NCBI RefSeq assembly: GCF_000368765.1
Contig: NZ_KB849655.1
Span: 602,569 to 666,568 of the forward strand
Source of the DNA: Acinetobacter junii CIP 64.5
GTDB lineage: Bacteria; Pseudomonadota; Gammaproteobacteria; Pseudomonadales; Moraxellaceae
Direction of reading: 5' to 3'
DNA length: 64,000 nucleotides
This document shows positions 29,056-37,926 of the stretch, piece by piece (position 1 is the stretch's first letter; the number at the start of each line of letters is the position of its first letter). The position numbers were made by a program, and so were the translations under genes. Below the pieces are notes generated by a model, which saw only the letters and a program-made list of their open reading frames with translations, searched no databases and was not told the DNA's origin.

Positions 29056-29529
29056 TTATGGATTTGCGCTATCAGTACGAATCCATACCTGCGTACGACC
29101 TAGTGCAGAGATGCCCATATAGCCTCGCATACGCATACGCTTACCATCTGCACTTAACTGAGCTTTACCTTTGTAAATATTACCAGTTTTAGGCTCTAAG
29201 ACCCGACCATCAATATACTGATTCGGTTTCTTAGGATCTTCTTTCAAACCCCAAGCGATTTGCAGTCCTAAGATTGGTTTATTTTTAAAAGGTTCAGGAC
29301 ATTTAACACAGTTCGTCAATACTGCTCCACCTGGCACTGGATAGCGATACACAATCGTTCCAGTATACGTATTATCAGGTTTCTTTTTTAATTCGATAAT
29401 TGAAAGTTGTTCGCCTGTTCGATCGTCAATACTTTTCCAAAAACCTTCAGGTGTAGCTGCAAAAGTCATCAAACTAGATAAGGCTAATGACATGCTCATG
29501 AGTCCTTTCATGAGTGAGTTTTTTTGCAT
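29056..29529 (-). CDS. DUF2147 family exported protein (copy 2)
   Basis: Start chosen at the ATG at 29529 (MQKNSLMKGLMSMSLALSSL), which follows a good Shine-Dalgarno (GGAG, 7 nt away); an upstream start would add ten residues before the signal peptide. The 157-residue precursor has a signal peptide ending near MTFAA and the same DUF2147 motifs as copy 1 (WKSIDDRTGEQLSIIELKK, NCVKCPEPFKNKPILGLQI, RMRGYMGISALGRTQVW). The two copies lie in tandem with a 210-nt gap and separate terminators, so they look like an old duplication with independent promoters. Confidence 0.85.
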   Translation of the reverse strand: MQKNSLMKGLMSMSLALSSLMTFAATPEGFWKSIDDRTGEQLSIIELKKKPDNTYTGTIVYRYPVPGGAVLTNCVKCPEPFKNKPILGLQIAWGLKEDPKKPNQYIDGRVLEPKTGNIYKGKAQLSADGKRMRMRGYMGISALGRTQVWIRTDSANP

Positions 29530-29866
29530 AAATCGCTCCGTAATGCAAAATAGATCCATCTAAGATACATATGTATTACAATGCTGACTGGCAGTCAATC
29601 AGACTTGAGCATATTTAATTACTTAAAATCAAAATATTTCCTAATAAAATCACATATTGAAAAACTAATATTAACCACTTCACATTTTAGCATTATTCAA
29701 CAACACCATTTGAGATTCTATCCAATCTAAATATCTTCAATTTCACCTCAAAACTATTGCCACATATCCAACTCCTCCCATCGTTGTAAATCTATTTTAA
29801 TCTTTACATCATAGATTATGCTCTACATGTATAATTACCGTTTTGAGGTTCAGAGGTAATAATTCA
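29530..29866. other. Intergenic region, AT-rich
   Basis: This 337-nt region between divergent genes is very AT-rich. It contains one clear dyad, TGACTG-G-CAGTCA (29585-29597), about 55 nt upstream of DUF2147 copy 2. I see no ORF with a Shine-Dalgarno sequence and no recognisable RNA; no TPP-riboswitch core despite thiM further downstream. Confidence 0.5.
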
Positions 29867-31027
29867 ATGGAATTACAGATTCTACAAAAACAGTTAGATG
29901 AAAGTAGCCATTGCCCTTTATGCCACGCTTCAATGTATTGGGTTGAAGCTGAACAATATTCACAAGAAATTCAATTTCACGAATGTAGCCATTGCCAACA
30001 TCGAGTATTTACAAATAGCAGTAAGTTAAATTGCCATTGTGATCAATGTACAGCTCAGCGTAAGAAACAAACACAACAAACAAAAATTCAAGAACAGCGT
30101 AAATACAAAGTCAAAGACGAAGTCATCTACAGCTTGAATCAGCTCAGCTTTATTCATAAGTTGTTCTTATTAAGTCTACTTGATGGATATGCCCGTGAAG
30201 ATGTTCAACATGATGAACTCATTCATTGGAAAAACATTAAGTATCATGAGATTACTCCAAACTATTTATTTCAAAATCAAATTGTTAAAGAGCTATTAAA
30301 TAGTGGAATCTTAAAATCTCCAGATTCAAGTATCGAGACAGAAAGTTTTTACTTAAATATAAGACTTGATGGCTATTCTGATCCAAGTTTATTCAGTGTT
30401 GCTCAGCAACTTCGATATTGGTTTTACGAAAATTTAAGTTTAGGCATTCCATTTAAAACAGTAGATGAAGTAAAAGATGCACTTTATCTTGTTTTATATC
30501 AAGAAATTGTCCAGTTTATGCAATTTTACTGTCGTACGTGGGGTATCCAAATTGCAGGTAATCGCTCTTTTCAAGGCTTTTGCTATCGATTAATGGAAAA
30601 TCTAGCTGTTGGTCAACTCTTTTATTTGATTCAAACTGCATTGGAATATTTGTATAAGCAAAAAGCGCTACAAGTTAAAAATGAAAAGTTTATTAACACT
30701 AATCTCTTGAAAAAAACCTTAGAGCAGTATCGAGAACGAGCAACAACTGAGCGTTGGGAAACAAGCACTTTACCAAGACCTCATAACATTCCGTTGAGTA
30801 AAATGAGTGAAGTCTTGTTATTTAAATTTCTTGGTTATGATGAAAGTATTTTTTTCCAACCAATTTGGAAGTCATGGCGCAAGATTGAACCACGTTTAAA
30901 TTTTTATTCAGTAAAGCGTTGTATGTATTGTGGTTCGAATGATCTTGCGGTTGATTATGATGCAAAAGATTATGTTTCGTTGATTTGTCGCCAATGTAAA
31001 CATCAAGACCACTATTTTACACGCTAA
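29867..31027 (+). CDS. Zinc-ribbon protein of unknown function (386 aa)
   Basis: ATG at 29867 with Shine-Dalgarno CAGAGG is chosen. The N-terminus has two paired zinc knuckles (HCPLCHASMYW with CSHCQHRVF, and CHCDQC), and the C-terminus has another (RCMYCGSNDLAVDYDAKD with ICRQCKHQDH). Between them lies a long helical region rich in Tyr/Leu/Phe (residues about 70-330) with no recognised catalytic motif. The layout of zinc ribbons around a helical core suggests nucleic-acid or protein binding. No family assigned. It is followed after 36 nt by thiM, possibly in one transcript. Confidence 0.75.
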   Translation: MELQILQKQLDESSHCPLCHASMYWVEAEQYSQEIQFHECSHCQHRVFTNSSKLNCHCDQCTAQRKKQTQQTKIQEQRKYKVKDEVIYSLNQLSFIHKLFLLSLLDGYAREDVQHDELIHWKNIKYHEITPNYLFQNQIVKELLNSGILKSPDSSIETESFYLNIRLDGYSDPSLFSVAQQLRYWFYENLSLGIPFKTVDEVKDALYLVLYQEIVQFMQFYCRTWGIQIAGNRSFQGFCYRLMENLAVGQLFYLIQTALEYLYKQKALQVKNEKFINTNLLKKTLEQYRERATTERWETSTLPRPHNIPLSKMSEVLLFKFLGYDESIFFQPIWKSWRKIEPRLNFYSVKRCMYCGSNDLAVDYDAKDYVSLICRQCKHQDHYFTR

Positions 31028-31063
31028 AATTTAGCAACTAGTTTCATAAAGTAAGGATTCGAT

Positions 31064-31879
31064 ATGTCTTTAAAACAACAGCTTATTGATCAAGTGATTG
31101 AGGCTTGGCATTCCTTACAAGACAAAGTTCCTCTTGTTCAATGTATCACCAATAGCGTTGCAACGAATTACACTGCGAATATCTTGCTTGCTGCTGGTGC
31201 TTCTCCAGCCATGATCGACAATCCTTTTGAAACTGAAGCATTCACTAAAATTAGTTCCGCGCTTAGTATCAATACTGGGACCCCCACGACGGAACAAACG
31301 CAAGCGATGCTCATTTCTGCACGGACAGCACAGCAGCAGCAAACGCCTTGGGTACTTGATCCAGTAGGTTATGGAGCAGTTTTGCGATGGCGGAGCGAGA
31401 CAGTAGACCAGTTATTAAACTTTAAACCCAATATTATTCGGGCAAATGCTTCTGAAATTAGCACCATAGCTGGTAATCAAACAGAATCGAAAGGTGTAGA
31501 CAGCACATTAAACAGCCAAGATGTTTATGAACAAGCAAAAAGCTTATTGCAATATTCAGAGTGTATTGCGATTTCTGGTGAATCCGATTTCATCATTTCA
31601 AAACAACTAAATACAGTGATTCAGGTGAATGGTGGTTGCTATCTTCAACCTAAAATAACGGCAACAGGCTGTGCATTAGGTGCATTGACTGCTGCGTATC
31701 ACGCTGTTAGCACGCCTACAATTGCTGCACTTGCTTCACATATACATTTTGCTATAGCTGGAAAATTGGCGTATGAACATGCTCAAACTGTGGGTAGTTT
31801 CAATGTCGCATTTTTAGATTATGTACATATGTTGGATGATAATTTGATTCGGCAATATGTCGATATTGAATTGTTATAA
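31064..31879 (+). CDS. thiM: Hydroxyethylthiazole kinase
   Basis: A 271-residue ribokinase-like enzyme phosphorylating 4-methyl-5-(2-hydroxyethyl)thiazole, a salvage step of thiamine synthesis. Signatures: VQCITNSVATNYTANILLAA, GASPAMIDN, PWVLDPVGYGA and the C-terminal anion-hole/catalytic motif ATGCALGALTAAY (the Cys is the conserved catalytic-region residue). No thiE or thiD is adjacent and no TPP riboswitch is visible upstream. The nearest downstream DNA is the IS5-type remnant. Confidence 0.93.
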   Translation: MSLKQQLIDQVIEAWHSLQDKVPLVQCITNSVATNYTANILLAAGASPAMIDNPFETEAFTKISSALSINTGTPTTEQTQAMLISARTAQQQQTPWVLDPVGYGAVLRWRSETVDQLLNFKPNIIRANASEISTIAGNQTESKGVDSTLNSQDVYEQAKSLLQYSECIAISGESDFIISKQLNTVIQVNGGCYLQPKITATGCALGALTAAYHAVSTPTIAALASHIHFAIAGKLAYEHAQTVGSFNVAFLDYVHMLDDNLIRQYVDIELL

Positions 31880-31946
31880 TCCGAATTATGGATGAGCCAT
31901 AGAATTTTAAAAAAATAAATATTAAGGCTATCAGTTGAGTTCAAAC

Positions 31947-32809
31947 GGCATTGTTGCACAAAGCTATTCTTGAAGGCTTCGATACAGCGATTTAATGCTG
32001 TTTAATGATTAAATCTCTATTCTGTCTTTTTAAACATATGGTCACTGGCTTTGCTCAAAGCCTGATTAAACTCTGTGGTTTGAAGTGGACACACCAGATT
32101 ACTCCACCCTCTGTAGACGACAAAAGCATATTGATATTGCGATAAGCTATCAGAAAAGTCGTGACGGGTTACATCTACTCGTCGACTTTACAGGGTTAAA
32201 ATTTTTAGATGAAGGCGAATGGAAGCGTAAGAAACATCAGCATGAATATCGTCGCCAATGGCGCAAACTTCATATTGGTATAGATGCTAAGACCCTTCAA
32301 ATACGAGCAGTTCAGCTCACAACAAACAATGTGAGTGATTCACAGGTGCTTGGTGATTTGCTTGATCAAATTCCGTTGGATGAACAAATTGATTCAGTCT
32401 ATACAGATGGTGCTTATGACACAAAGCACTGCCGACAAGTCATTTTAGATCGAGATGCACATGCAGCCATTCCACCTAGGAAGAATGCAAAGCCTTGGGA
32501 AAGATAAGAACTTGAGATCTTTAGAGAGGAATGAATTATTAAAAACAGTCAAACGACTAGGTAGGTTACTTTGGAAAAAATGGTCTGGTTATCATCGTCG
32601 AAGTTTAGCGGAAACCAAAATGCATTGCATCAAATTATTAGACGATAAATTAACAGCAAGGAGTTTTCCTATTCATGTGAATGAGATTCATGCACATGTA
32701 GCAGTTTTGAATAAATTCACAGAATTAGGTCGCCCTCATACCGAAGTTGTCACTTGAATTTAGCTCAATTAGGGTAGCATTATCTTTCAAACCTTTGTGC
32801 AACAAAGCC
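31947..32809 (+). mobile_element. IS5-family (IS903-like) element, decayed, 863 bp
   Basis: Terminal repeats are GGCATTGTTGCACAAAG at the left and the complement of GGCTTTGTTGCACAAAG at the right (16 of 17 identical). The encoded transposase shows the DDE-type IS903-group protein in pieces. Compared with full-length relatives, the N-terminal coding part is missing between the left repeat and about 31981, so the element carries an internal deletion. The outermost match continues as AAAC/GTTT, giving symmetric flanks and no obvious target duplication. It is inactive as read. Confidence 0.85.
31981..32757 (+). pseudogene. IS5-family transposase remnant
   Basis: Homologous coding sequence is readable in several frames: DTAI-stop-CCLMIKSLF and MVTGFAQSLIKLCGLKW (31981-32087), then DTPDYSTLCRRQKHIDIAIS onward (32088-32507), then a frame change near 32500 into LERNELLKTVKRLGRLLWKK to the natural end HTEVVT (32755-32757 stop). 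At least one in-frame stop and two frameshifts are visible, plus loss of the N-terminal third. DDE residues lie in LLVDFTGLKF and YTDGAYDT. No functional protein is possible. Confidence 0.85.
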
Positions 32810-32811
32810 GT

Positions 32812-33195
32812 TTACAACCAAAAGAACAAAATGGAACTTATTACTATTGCAAAACCAAAAAAAATTGACGACTTAATATAAAACCATATTTTTTTATGTT
32901 GATCTATTACTTCTATTGCCGAGTTAAAATTCAACCCATAGAATAGTTTTCTTTTTTTAAAAAAGTTTTCTAAGCTTTTTTCCGAAATAAAGAAAATTAT
33001 ATTGATAAAAGTAACACCTAAAATTACTGCCTCAATATTAGCAACATCCATTGATTTGTTTTTATACAAGTTACCATAAAATATACTCTTCAAACCTTCA
33101 TTACTATTCACGTATCTTGCAGCCAATTGGTGAAAAATCGCCCACAACACAACAGATAATAATAAATAAATTACTAATAAATCTTTAAGCAACAT
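32812..33195 (-). CDS. Candidate T6SS immunity protein, three-helix membrane protein
   Basis: A 127-residue protein with three hydrophobic segments (about 4-23, 53-72, 103-127) and no recognised family. It follows the effector candidate by 11 nt on the same strand, the usual place for a cognate immunity gene, and its membrane topology fits protection against an effector that attacks the inner membrane. The stop codon lies two bases from the IS5 remnant (32809), so the natural C-terminus may have been trimmed by the insertion; the last visible residues ILFFWL are inside a membrane helix. Function is inferred from context only. Confidence 0.6.
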   Translation of the reverse strand: MLLKDLLVIYLLLSVVLWAIFHQLAARYVNSNEGLKSIFYGNLYKNKSMDVANIEAVILGVTFINIIFFISEKSLENFFKKRKLFYGLNFNSAIEVIDQHKKIWFYIKSSIFFGFAIVISSILFFWL

Positions 33196-33206
33196 ATAAA
33201 TCCCAA

Positions 33207-34628
33207 TTATTTAAGTCTTTCATAGCTATATTCTGCAATTGTCGCACCAGTAACTCCACCCAAATATCCTCCACCCAAAGTAAATACAACACCAGCTACT
33301 CCTAATACAACAAGGACTGGAAGTCCAACAGTTCCTCCAGCAACACCTATTACAATAGCACCAACTGCAGCTCCAGCTTTAGCTCCCAGAACTCCACCAA
33401 TAAGCCCCCCCTCAATTTTTCCAGTTTGCTTAATAATTTCTTTTCTAGTAGCCTCTGAATCACCAGTCTTATAAACATCTGCAACAGATTGCCCGCTGCT
33501 AATAATATCCCAAGCAAAAACTAAACGACCACCATATTTTAAACCTTTACTAACTTTCGAGGTTTCATCCATATTTTTAATATATTCATCAATACTACTA
33601 TTATTTTTAGCTCGAACAAAAACAGTACGTCTTATTGCATCTCTATCATTCTTATAATTAATTCCATGATTCCATGAAAAAAATTTTTGGCCTGCAGCTT
33701 GGTTCATTCTTTTTATATCACTGGCATATTGCCTTTCAAAGCCAGCAAAGTGTCTCCTTGTCGATATTTTACTTTTTATACTTTTTTCATAGTCCATATA
33801 TTTAAGTAAAGCAGTATAGCTACTAGCAGCTTCCTTATTTGCATGTCCTATTAAATTAACGGCACTATCCACCCCTTCTTTTGCAGCAAAAACAAATGGA
33901 TCTTTTTTTAAATTTTCTGCAAAAAGTTCATGAAAATCAGGAGTTATGGGTTCCTTTACAAAACCAACTAGATCACTCTGTTTCTTTATTTCTTGTAATT
34001 GATCGTATGTGTTAGCAAAATATAAAGGATCAAAACTCGAGTCTTTTAACAGCGATTTTAATTTAGACTCAGCTTGACTTGCTTTTACACGATAATCAGC
34101 TAAGTCCTTTGCAGTAGTACTGTTAGACAAAATAAGAATTTGGCCTGGTATTAAAATTTTTATAGGCGCGATATTTTCAATGTGTGCATTGTTACTTCTT
34201 AAAACATCCCAATCAGAACTTGTTAATGGACGTTTAAATACTCGTTTAGACCAATCCATCATTGTTTCTTTTTGTTTAACCAAATACCAACCAACTTTAC
34301 CATCGTTTAAATAAATTTCTTTAATGTTTTCAGTAGCTTTTTTAGTAATCGCACTTGTCGTTTTTATGCTAAAAGCACTCCAATTACTTTTTGTTGAATA
34401 GGCTTTGGCAGAAATTTTTTGCAGTAGCTCTCCCCGAATATAAACCTCATAAATCAAAACAGTATTTATATTATGAATTTCATACCATTGAGTAAAACCT
34501 TGTTCATCAAAACGGCCTTCAAAAATTGTTTGTTTATTCGTACTTTTGTTATGAACAACAAACTTATATGTCAAATCTTTTAACTTTAAAGGAGCTTGTA
34601 CATTAAGCTTTAATCGACTGTGATGCAT
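33207..34628 (-). CDS. Candidate VgrG-linked T6SS effector (LysM-like, glycine-zipper C-terminus)
   Basis: This 473-residue protein is not from a family I can name with certainty. Residues about 3-75 look like a beta-rich adaptor (KLNVQAPLKLKDLTYKFVVH). Residues 110-170 resemble a LysM-type module (VGWYLVKQKETMMDWSKRVF, ILIPGQILIL). A long charged helical region follows (170-390). The end (about 403-468) is a glycine-zipper membrane hairpin (GGLIGGVLGAKAGAAVGAIV, then LGVAGVVFTLGGGYLGGVTG). It starts 9 nt after the vgrG stop behind a strong Shine-Dalgarno (TAAGGAG) and precedes a membrane immunity candidate. A membrane-permeabilising antibacterial toxin is the best guess. More AT-rich than vgrG by eye. 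Confidence 0.6.
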   Translation of the reverse strand: MHHSRLKLNVQAPLKLKDLTYKFVVHNKSTNKQTIFEGRFDEQGFTQWYEIHNINTVLIYEVYIRGELLQKISAKAYSTKSNWSAFSIKTTSAITKKATENIKEIYLNDGKVGWYLVKQKETMMDWSKRVFKRPLTSSDWDVLRSNNAHIENIAPIKILIPGQILILSNSTTAKDLADYRVKASQAESKLKSLLKDSSFDPLYFANTYDQLQEIKKQSDLVGFVKEPITPDFHELFAENLKKDPFVFAAKEGVDSAVNLIGHANKEAASSYTALLKYMDYEKSIKSKISTRRHFAGFERQYASDIKRMNQAAGQKFFSWNHGINYKNDRDAIRRTVFVRAKNNSSIDEYIKNMDETSKVSKGLKYGGRLVFAWDIISSGQSVADVYKTGDSEATRKEIIKQTGKIEGGLIGGVLGAKAGAAVGAIVIGVAGGTVGLPVLVVLGVAGVVFTLGGGYLGGVTGATIAEYSYERLK

Positions 34629-34637
34629 ATCTGCTCC

Positions 34638-37418
34638 TTATTCTTCCGCATTTCCATCTTCTTCAGCTTCTTCAATCTCATTGACCATGACCCTTGTTGT
34701 CAGGGATTGAGCTGAAGCCGTGGTTTTTAAATTCATAAACCCATTTCTATCCGTTACACCCTTTTGGATATTCCCACTTTCATCAATAAGAAGATAAGGT
34801 CTTTTCATTAATGCCTGATTTTCTTTATTTTTAACTAAATATTGAAGAATATAGGGGTTATCCATTTCAGGCAAAACAGGCATTTGTGGTGATATAGTTG
34901 CCCCATCCATAAACAAATGCTGCCCTGCTTTTGCTTCAAACTTGCCACTGGTCACAGGGAAAATACCTGAACCATTCAGTTTGATCTGAGAACCACCGGC
35001 AGTAATCACAATTTCTTTGGGGCTAGTGATCTCAATGCGGTCTTCGGTTGAAATAATCTGAATGCCTTGCTTGGCCAGTAAGTCCATGCCATCCGATTGA
35101 GCCTGAACCTCAAACTTACCTTTGGCAGCAACCTGCTTAATCCCACTCTCTGCGGCAAACAGGCTAATCCTGTTTTGTGCATGCGTAATCAGGTTCTTCT
35201 GTGTACTTAAATTGATACTATCACCTGCAAACTGGTTGATCTACCCATCCGCAGATAAATGAATATCTTCATTGGTACTTAAACCAATACCCGCACGTGA
35301 GTTCAGCAATAATAGTGATTTTTTAAATTGAGCAATTTTATCTTGAATCTGCTCAGCGAATTCTTTGAGTTGATCAACGGATTCAATTTCATCGGTCTGC
35401 TGGTTCTTGGCCACTTCACTTAAGGCTTTGGCATTGTTTTGATTGCCTTCCAGCTGCTGCTTGGCAGGCTGTACATCAAGATGTTCACCTTGCGCCTTAT
35501 CCTGTTTATGCGTGGAAACGAGTAAACCTTCACCTGCACGTACTGCACCCCATTGATCTGTACGCAATTCAAAGCCTTCACCGCGGTCTTCGCTTTCCGC
35601 TGTAGCTTTTGGGTGGCTCAGTTTACCAAGATTCAACTGGCTGGCAGCATGACTGCTTTGCAGTTGCGCACTGATCTGACCTGTAGTGTCATCAAAACGC
35701 AGTTGGTTAAAACCTTCGCCCTGATATTCTCTGGACTTAATCCCTGCCAGTTTTTTGGTGTCTGGCAGCTTGCCGGCATTGTCAAACTTGGTTGGACTGC
35801 GATGGGCTTCGTGAATGCGTCCGACCACAAATGGACGGTCAATGTTGCCATCAAAGAAGTCAATTACCACGATTTCATCGATACGTGGCAGGAAGCGTGC
35901 ACCATAGCCTTCACCAGCCCAAGGGGTCAGTACATCGACCCAGGCTGAATCGGTATCGTTGTCATTGGCCCCCGCACCACCATCGTGGTTATGGTCTTCA
36001 CTACGGGTAAACAAGAAACGGACTTTGACACGGCCCCATTCATCCACATGGATTTCTTCACCGCTTGGCCCTACCACTTTAGCGCGTTGTGGGTGTACTG
36101 TGGGTCGGTGTTGCTCTGGTTGATATTCAGGGACTGTTTTGATGTTACGGCGTTGTAAGGTCAGTGTATTGGCTTGGCGTTCTTCTTTATTGGTTTGGAT
36201 ATTGGCATTTTGCCAATTGCTTTGTTGCAGCAATTGGTTAATTTGCTGGTTCAGATCTTTGGGAAGGTTGTTTTGATTATAGTAGCTTTTGCCTGTAATC
36301 AGAAATTCTTGATCTGATCCACTGTGTTGGTCTATTTCAGGATGTTCAGTCAGTTGAAACCAGTAGCCTACTTGTGTATCACGTACCGTAGTTTGAGCGG
36401 TGAAGTATTTGGATTGTAGGTCGTGATAGTGTCCTAAGATTTGGTTAAACTTTTCGATTTGTGAGTTGCCTGATGCGGTCACTCCATCTTCTCCGTTGAG
36501 GTCTTGCATCCATGCTGGGCTAAAGTGCCATGCATCCTCTAAGCTGAGACTGGCATTGTCGAAGTGTGCACTATGTTGATGGGTACTTTGTACACGTCCT
36601 GCACCCTGTTCTTGTTTCAGTACATCAGCTTGCCAGCGTTGGATATACACACTATTGGGTTGCAGTGAGCGTTGTCCTATCAAACTAGTCATACTGTCAT
36701 ATTGTTCTGTGGCGTTACTGCGACGGTATCGAATCTGTCGACGCGCTAAAGTTCGGTATTGACTGTTGTCATCAATCAGACGGAGTTTTTGGGGTTGGAT
36801 GGCTGCACTGCTGTTTGGCACGATCAGCAGTGCTTCATCAATAAGCCAGTTGATGCCTTCACTACGTAATAATCGAGTTAAGAACTCATAGTCCGTTTCG
36901 TTGTGTTGCATGATAAATGGACGGACACCATCGTCTTGTTGTAGTCCATTTAAATCAAGGCTTAGGCTCGCAGCGAAGAGTGAGCTTTTTTGTTGCCATT
37001 CTTTAAATACAATCTCTATAACATCAACCACAGTTTTATTGATAAACACACGGCTATTGCGACGTTTTTTCCACAGTGCAGTAGGATCTACAAGTGTAAG
37101 TTTATAGAGGCTTAAACTGCCGTCGGATTGGCCCTGAAAGGCCTGAGTAATAAGACCTGTAGTGCGAAACAATTGTCCTGAGTCAGTGACTTGATCAACC
37201 GCGACTTGGCTACCAATGAATTGTTTTAATGAAATCGTAGCATCAGTGGATAAGCAAATCAGTTCCGCACGGATGCCTTGATTGATTTCATGTTGCCCAT
37301 CTATGCGTTGTAAAAAGACTTTGGCATTTAATATAGGATTGGAAAATTGAATATGGAGGGCACGTTTTTGTGAAGTGATGCCTAATTGATCTAATGCGCG
37401 AAATATATTATTCAACAT
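34638..37418 (-). pseudogene. vgrG: vgrG, type VI secretion spike, interrupted by an amber codon
   Basis: One continuous frame of 927 codons is broken only by TAG at 35241-35243. Before it are 725 residues: gp27-like region, gp44/gp5 OB domain (VKVRFLFTRSEDHNHDG, DSAWVDVLTPWAGEGYG), and part of the DUF2345 needle region (IHLSADG). After it the frame runs on through the rest of DUF2345 (INQFAGDSINLSTQKNLITH, QGIQIISTEDRIEITSPKEI) and a C-terminal transthyretin-like extension ending EEDGNAEE. A single base change from CAG (Gln) to TAG would explain it. Without suppression the spike lacks the effector-docking end. Translational readthrough or a sequencing error are alternatives. Confidence 0.85.
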
Positions 37419-37599
37419 CTCTTGTTATTTAATATTGACTTAAATTTCGCGCATTCTATAAACGATAGACTAATCTGTCTATATTTTTAATGTTAATTTA
37501 TTGCAACAAATTAACTAATCTGTTGAATTCTCAAAATTAATCTCGTAATTTCAATCATACGGTAGACTTAAAATAATTTTCTTTAGGTATATCAACAAC

Positions 37600-37917
37600 T
37601 TAAACACAAATTTGTGTTTTAAAATCTGATTCAGATTGTAAATATTTTTTTATTTTAAGTGCCTGTAAAAGTGCTTCACCAAGTTGCTTTTTCTGTTCTG
37701 CAGTTCGCCCACTTAACAGATATAACTTGAGATGAATATATGCTTCTAAAGGCAGATTTATTCCAATTAAAAAACTCTGATCTTTGAAAATTCGTGACTT
37801 AATGTCCTGTTCGACAAATTGCTTCGAGTCAAGTAATGTTGAATTAATTCGCTCTAATAATTGAACTTCATCTAAATCAATCAAGTTTGCTGAATAGTTC
37901 ACTATGATATGAGGCAT
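37600..37917 (-). CDS. 5-carboxymethyl-2-hydroxymuconate isomerase-like tautomerase
   Basis: A 105-residue tautomerase-superfamily protein resembling CHMI/HpaF: it starts MPHIIVNYSANL, so Pro2 would be the catalytic N-terminal proline after Met removal. AYIHLKLYLLSGRTAEQKKQ contains the family pattern. No homoprotocatechuate genes are near, so the natural substrate is unknown. It lies 9 nt downstream of the Pif1-like gene on the same strand and is probably co-transcribed with it. Confidence 0.75.
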   Translation of the reverse strand: MPHIIVNYSANLIDLDEVQLLERINSTLLDSKQFVEQDIKSRIFKDQSFLIGINLPLEAYIHLKLYLLSGRTAEQKKQLGEALLQALKIKKYLQSESDFKTQICV

Positions 37918-37926
37918 ATGATCGTC

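Noticed and set aside
29560..29866. TPP riboswitch before the zinc-ribbon/thiM genes
   Set aside because: I could not find the conserved CTGAGA core or the matching stems; the region is only AT-rich.
32455..32757. Independent 100-codon gene downstream of the IS5 transposase fragment
   Set aside because: Its C-terminal part is the frameshifted end of the same transposase, so it is not a separate gene.
34638..35087. Separate small gene downstream of vgrG
   Set aside because: It lies in exactly the same frame as vgrG with coding homology continuing across the single TAG, and its apparent ATG is an internal Met of the DUF2345 region; it is the distal part of a broken vgrG.
35553..36010. Plus-strand ORFs opposite vgrG
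   Set aside because: They mirror the vgrG coding frame; the opposite strand reads as VgrG continuously, so these are shadows.
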